From NCBI GenBank assembly GCA_018065965.1, contig JAGHSH010000243.1, positions 1 through 6,937 on the forward strand: a stretch of 6,937 bases of DNA, read 5' to 3'. Every line of letters begins with the position of its first letter. The first letter of the stretch is position 1. The notes under the pieces were generated by a model. The model searched no databases. It saw only the letters and a list, made by a program, of their open reading frames with translations, and was not told the DNA's origin. Shown piece by piece: positions 5,272 through 6,937 of the stretch. Position numbers and translations under genes: made by a program. Source of the stretch: Candidatus Apopatocola equi (GTDB taxonomy: Bacteria > Bacillota > Clostridia > Oscillospirales > Oscillospiraceae).

Positions 5272-6216
5272 ATGTCTGAATGCAGGCACGAACATCACGA
5301 ACACGAGAAGGAAGAAAAATGCTGCTGTGAGCAGACGCCCCATGTAGAAAAAGCGGGGGAGGACTGCTGCGCCCACGGAGCTCCCTACGCCGCCGAAGAG
5401 TGCTGCTGCGGCGAAGGTCATCATCACCATCACCACCATCATCATCACGAGGAGTGCTGCTGCGGCGAAGGTCACCACCATCACCACGGCCATCATCACC
5501 ACCATCATCATCATGAGGAAGAGTGCTGCTGCCATGAGCACGAGCACCACGAGCATGAAGAGTGCTGCTGCGGTGAAGACCACGGCCACCATCATGATGA
5601 GGAGTGCTGCTGCGGCGAAGGTCACCACCACCGGCACCACGGCCATCACCACCATCATCATAAGGAAGAGTGCTGCTGCCATGAGCACGAGCACCACGAG
5701 CATGAACACGAAGAATGCTGCTGCGGACATGAGCATGAGCACGAACATGAGCACGAACACGAAGAAACCTGTGCCTGCGGGGAGGAGCACCATCACCATG
5801 AGCACGGCGAGGAGTGCGACGATCCCAACTGCAGCTGCCACGATCATGAGCATGAGCACCATCATGACGGCATTTCCGTCAGCTATCACGATATGTCCAT
5901 GATCGGCGCCATGTCCGGCATCCTCAGCGAGACCGACTTTGCCAAGGCGGAGCAGATCCTGGGCGAACAGCTGCGCGAGATGGGCAAGCGTGTCACCGAG
6001 GCCGGCGGCATCATCGGCCACATCAAGTTCGTGGCCACCGCACTGGGCGAGAGCTGCCAGATCTCCGTCACCGATGTGGACGAGAACGTCCGGCATTACG
6101 GCTCCACCGGCTGCCGCGTGGAGGGTGTTGCCATCGTCTTTGCGATGGAGGAGGAAACCCTCCGCACCATCATGCACGAAACGCTCGGCAGCGTTCTGAC
6201 CGTCGCCGAGGCCTGA
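5272..6216 (+). CDS. Extreme His/Cys-rich putative metal-binding protein with an unrecognised C-terminal domain
   Basis: The protein has 314 residues in two parts. Residues 1-199 are low complexity: by hand count about 72 His and 32 Cys in the first 200, nearly all the rest Glu, Gly and Asp. There are eight Cys-Cys-Cys triplets (17-19, 44-46, 62-64, 85-87, 98-100, 112-114, 134-136, 149-151), mostly in ECCCGEG or ECCCHEH contexts, with a run of ten His at 50-59 and alternating HEHEHE at 153-164. The part ends with ETCACGE and CDDPNCSC. Residues 200-314 look like a folded alpha/beta domain with few metal residues (GISVSYHDMSM ... GGIIGHIKFVATALG ... GCRVEGVAIVFAMEEE). No signal peptide or membrane segment is seen, so it is probably cytoplasmic. 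His-rich tracts bind zinc, nickel, cobalt or copper, as in the UreE tail, HypB and SlyD; Cys triplets could add thiolate clusters. Coupling to the COG0523 GTPase suggests metal storage or hand-over. I do not recognise a named family. Confidence 0.88.
   Translation: MSECRHEHHEHEKEEKCCCEQTPHVEKAGEDCCAHGAPYAAEECCCGEGHHHHHHHHHHEECCCGEGHHHHHGHHHHHHHHEEECCCHEHEHHEHEECCCGEDHGHHHDEECCCGEGHHHRHHGHHHHHHKEECCCHEHEHHEHEHEECCCGHEHEHEHEHEHEETCACGEEHHHHEHGEECDDPNCSCHDHEHEHHHDGISVSYHDMSMIGAMSGILSETDFAKAEQILGEQLREMGKRVTEAGGIIGHIKFVATALGESCQISVTDVDENVRHYGSTGCRVEGVAIVFAMEEETLRTIMHETLGSVLTVAEA
5449..5745 (+). repeat. Two tandem copies of a ~150-bp coding repeat in the His/Cys-rich gene
   Basis: Bases 5449-5598 (residues 60-109) and 5599-5745 (residues 110-158) follow the same order: EECCCGEG, a His block broken by Gly, EECCC, HEHEHHEH, then a second ECCCG with a His tail. 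The middle HEHEHHEH block and its TGC-TGC-TGC Cys codons are almost identical at DNA level, while the His blocks differ in CAT/CAC choice and length. An earlier shorter unit (residues 42-59) precedes them. This points to growth by tandem duplication plus slippage, and the region may vary in length between strains or be misassembled. Confidence 0.75.
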
Positions 6217-6258
6217 GCACAGTCGGGATCGGCGGAAACGCTTTTCCCCTTGATTCAA

Positions 6259-6300
6259 AAAAAGGTTCCCTGCAATTCCGATTTTGCAGGGAACCTTTTT
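6259..6300. terminator. Bidirectional intrinsic terminator between convergent genes
   Basis: A perfect 17-bp stem pairs 6259-6275 (AAAAAGGTTCCCTGCAA) with 6284-6300, around an 8-nt loop. It ends in five T on the plus strand; the minus strand reads seven T because A-run 6257-6263 lies on the other side. It serves the His/Cys-rich gene from the left and the DUF4214 gene from the right. Confidence 0.92.
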
Positions 6301-6348
6301 ATGTGATTCCGTATTGTTTTTTCTCTCTGCTGCAGACAAGTGCTTCGC

Positions 6349-6937
6349 TTACCGGCAGTTGATGCCGTAGTCCTGGCAGAGGAGAGCAAACCCGTGGGAG
6401 TCGGCAAACTCGTTGGAAGCGTCCTCACGAGTCAGGCCGGTGGAGAAGCTCCACACCCAGTATTCGACCTCATCGGCGCCGGGCTCACGTCCCATCATGG
6501 CACGGTAGAGGTAATCAACAAAGACCTCATCGGTATAACCGCGGCTGATGAACTCCTCGGAGAAGAGGAACTCGTGGGAAGCGGTCTTGGCGGTGTGATC
6601 GCCGTGGATCAGGAAGTAGACCCACGCATCCAGCTCGTCCTGAGCGGGATCACGATCCAGCGTCACGGGGTAGAGGCGCGTGACGAAGCGGGCAAGACCA
6701 TCGGCGCTCTTGCAGCCATCCGCGGGGCAGCGGCCGCCGGCGCGGGGGCCCTTGCCCTCGAATTTGATGGCGCCGCCCGCTTCAATGCCTGCCTCCGTGT
6801 AGAAGGAAGCAAATTCCGCGCTGGAGAGGAAGCTGTTGAACACTTCTTCTCTGGTCTTGCCCTGCTGGAGCTGCCATGTCCAGTAGGCAGTCTCGTCCTC
6901 GCCGGGCACACGGCCCATGAAGGTTTTGTACAGAGCC
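6349..6937 (-). CDS. DUF4214-repeat protein, C-terminal part (5' end outside the window)
   Basis: About 195 codons are in the window; the frame is open to the right edge (ALYKTFMGRVPG...), so the ATG at 6916-6918 is internal. Three copies of the DUF4214 pattern are seen: LYKTFMGRVPGEDETAYW, LYPVTLDRDPAQDELDAW and LYRAMMGREPGADEVEYW. Each is followed by a helix ending in S.EF or NEF, the usual LY-x3-L-x-R-x-P-D-x2-G-x3-W layout. Between the first two lies a Gly-rich insert with two Cys (CPADGC, bases 6712-6729), and the protein ends with Cys seven residues apart (LLCQDYGINC), possible disulfides. DUF4214 repeats are common at the C-termini of large secreted or surface proteins of Clostridia, and the molecular role is not established. 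It is convergent with the metal operon and probably functionally unrelated. Whether it has a signal peptide cannot be seen here. Confidence 0.85.
   Translation of the reverse strand, partial: ALYKTFMGRVPGEDETAYWTWQLQQGKTREEVFNSFLSSAEFASFYTEAGIEAGGAIKFEGKGPRAGGRCPADGCKSADGLARFVTRLYPVTLDRDPAQDELDAWVYFLIHGDHTAKTASHEFLFSEEFISRGYTDEVFVDYLYRAMMGREPGADEVEYWVWSFSTGLTREDASNEFADSHGFALLCQDYGINCR

Noticed and set aside
5398..5870. CRISPR-like or minisatellite array
   Set aside because: The repeats are in-frame codon repeats for CCC and poly-His blocks with imperfect length, without constant repeat/spacer spacing.
5152..6339. Long minus-strand open frame encoding a Met/Val/Leu/Ala-rich, apparently multi-spanning membrane protein
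   Set aside because: It is the antisense of the His/Cys-rich gene: CAT/CAC His codons read as ATG/GTG and TGC triplets as GCA. The hydrophobicity is a codon artefact, and it starts within the terminator region without a ribosome site.

Overview
The window looks like chromosomal DNA from a GC-rich anaerobic Firmicute, probably a gut or sediment Clostridium-class bacterium such as an Oscillospiraceae member. This is inference from strong AGGAGG ribosome sites, sigma-A type promoters, stem-plus-T-run terminators, GC-rich codon use and the gene families present. No rRNA, tRNA, CRISPR array, transposase or phage gene is visible.

Region 1 (1-4570) is a tandem array of URO-D-superfamily genes of the corrinoid methyltransferase type (MtaA/MtbA/CmuA-like, not heme-pathway HemE). 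A 5'-truncated copy lies at 1-604 and a 42-codon relic of the 3' end of another copy at 607-732. A terminator and a promoter region with two palindromes follow, then three intact genes at 1024-2058, 2281-3342 and 3477-4526, ended by an intrinsic terminator at 4541-4570. All copies share the His-Asn-Cys part of the family's zinc site. The C-terminal third ligand differs in each: present in the first and third intact copies, displaced by two residues in the second, and replaced by Ala in the truncated copy. The two gaps between intact genes are full of hairpins. No corrinoid protein, substrate methyltransferase or activating enzyme is in the window, so the methyl donor and acceptor are unknown.

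Region 2 (about 4586-6300) is a separate two-gene metal-handling operon with its own near-consensus promoter. It encodes a short G3E/COG0523 (CobW-like) GTPase with the CxCC metal motif but without the usual C-terminal domain. Two bases downstream lies an extreme His/Cys-rich protein: about 72 His and 32 Cys in its first 200 residues, including eight Cys-Cys-Cys triplets, followed by a compact C-terminal domain I do not recognise. A 17-bp perfect-stem bidirectional terminator closes it.

Region 3 (6349-6937, minus strand) is the C-terminal part of a protein with three DUF4214-type repeats, convergent with region 2.

Working model (inference): the GTPase and the His/Cys-rich protein buffer and deliver a metal, zinc being the simplest candidate because the neighbouring methyltransferase family is zinc-dependent; nickel or cobalt cannot be excluded. 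The most notable items are the split GTPase plus metal-sponge pair, the drifting zinc ligand across the methyltransferase array, and the hairpin-dense intergenic element at 2059-2250.
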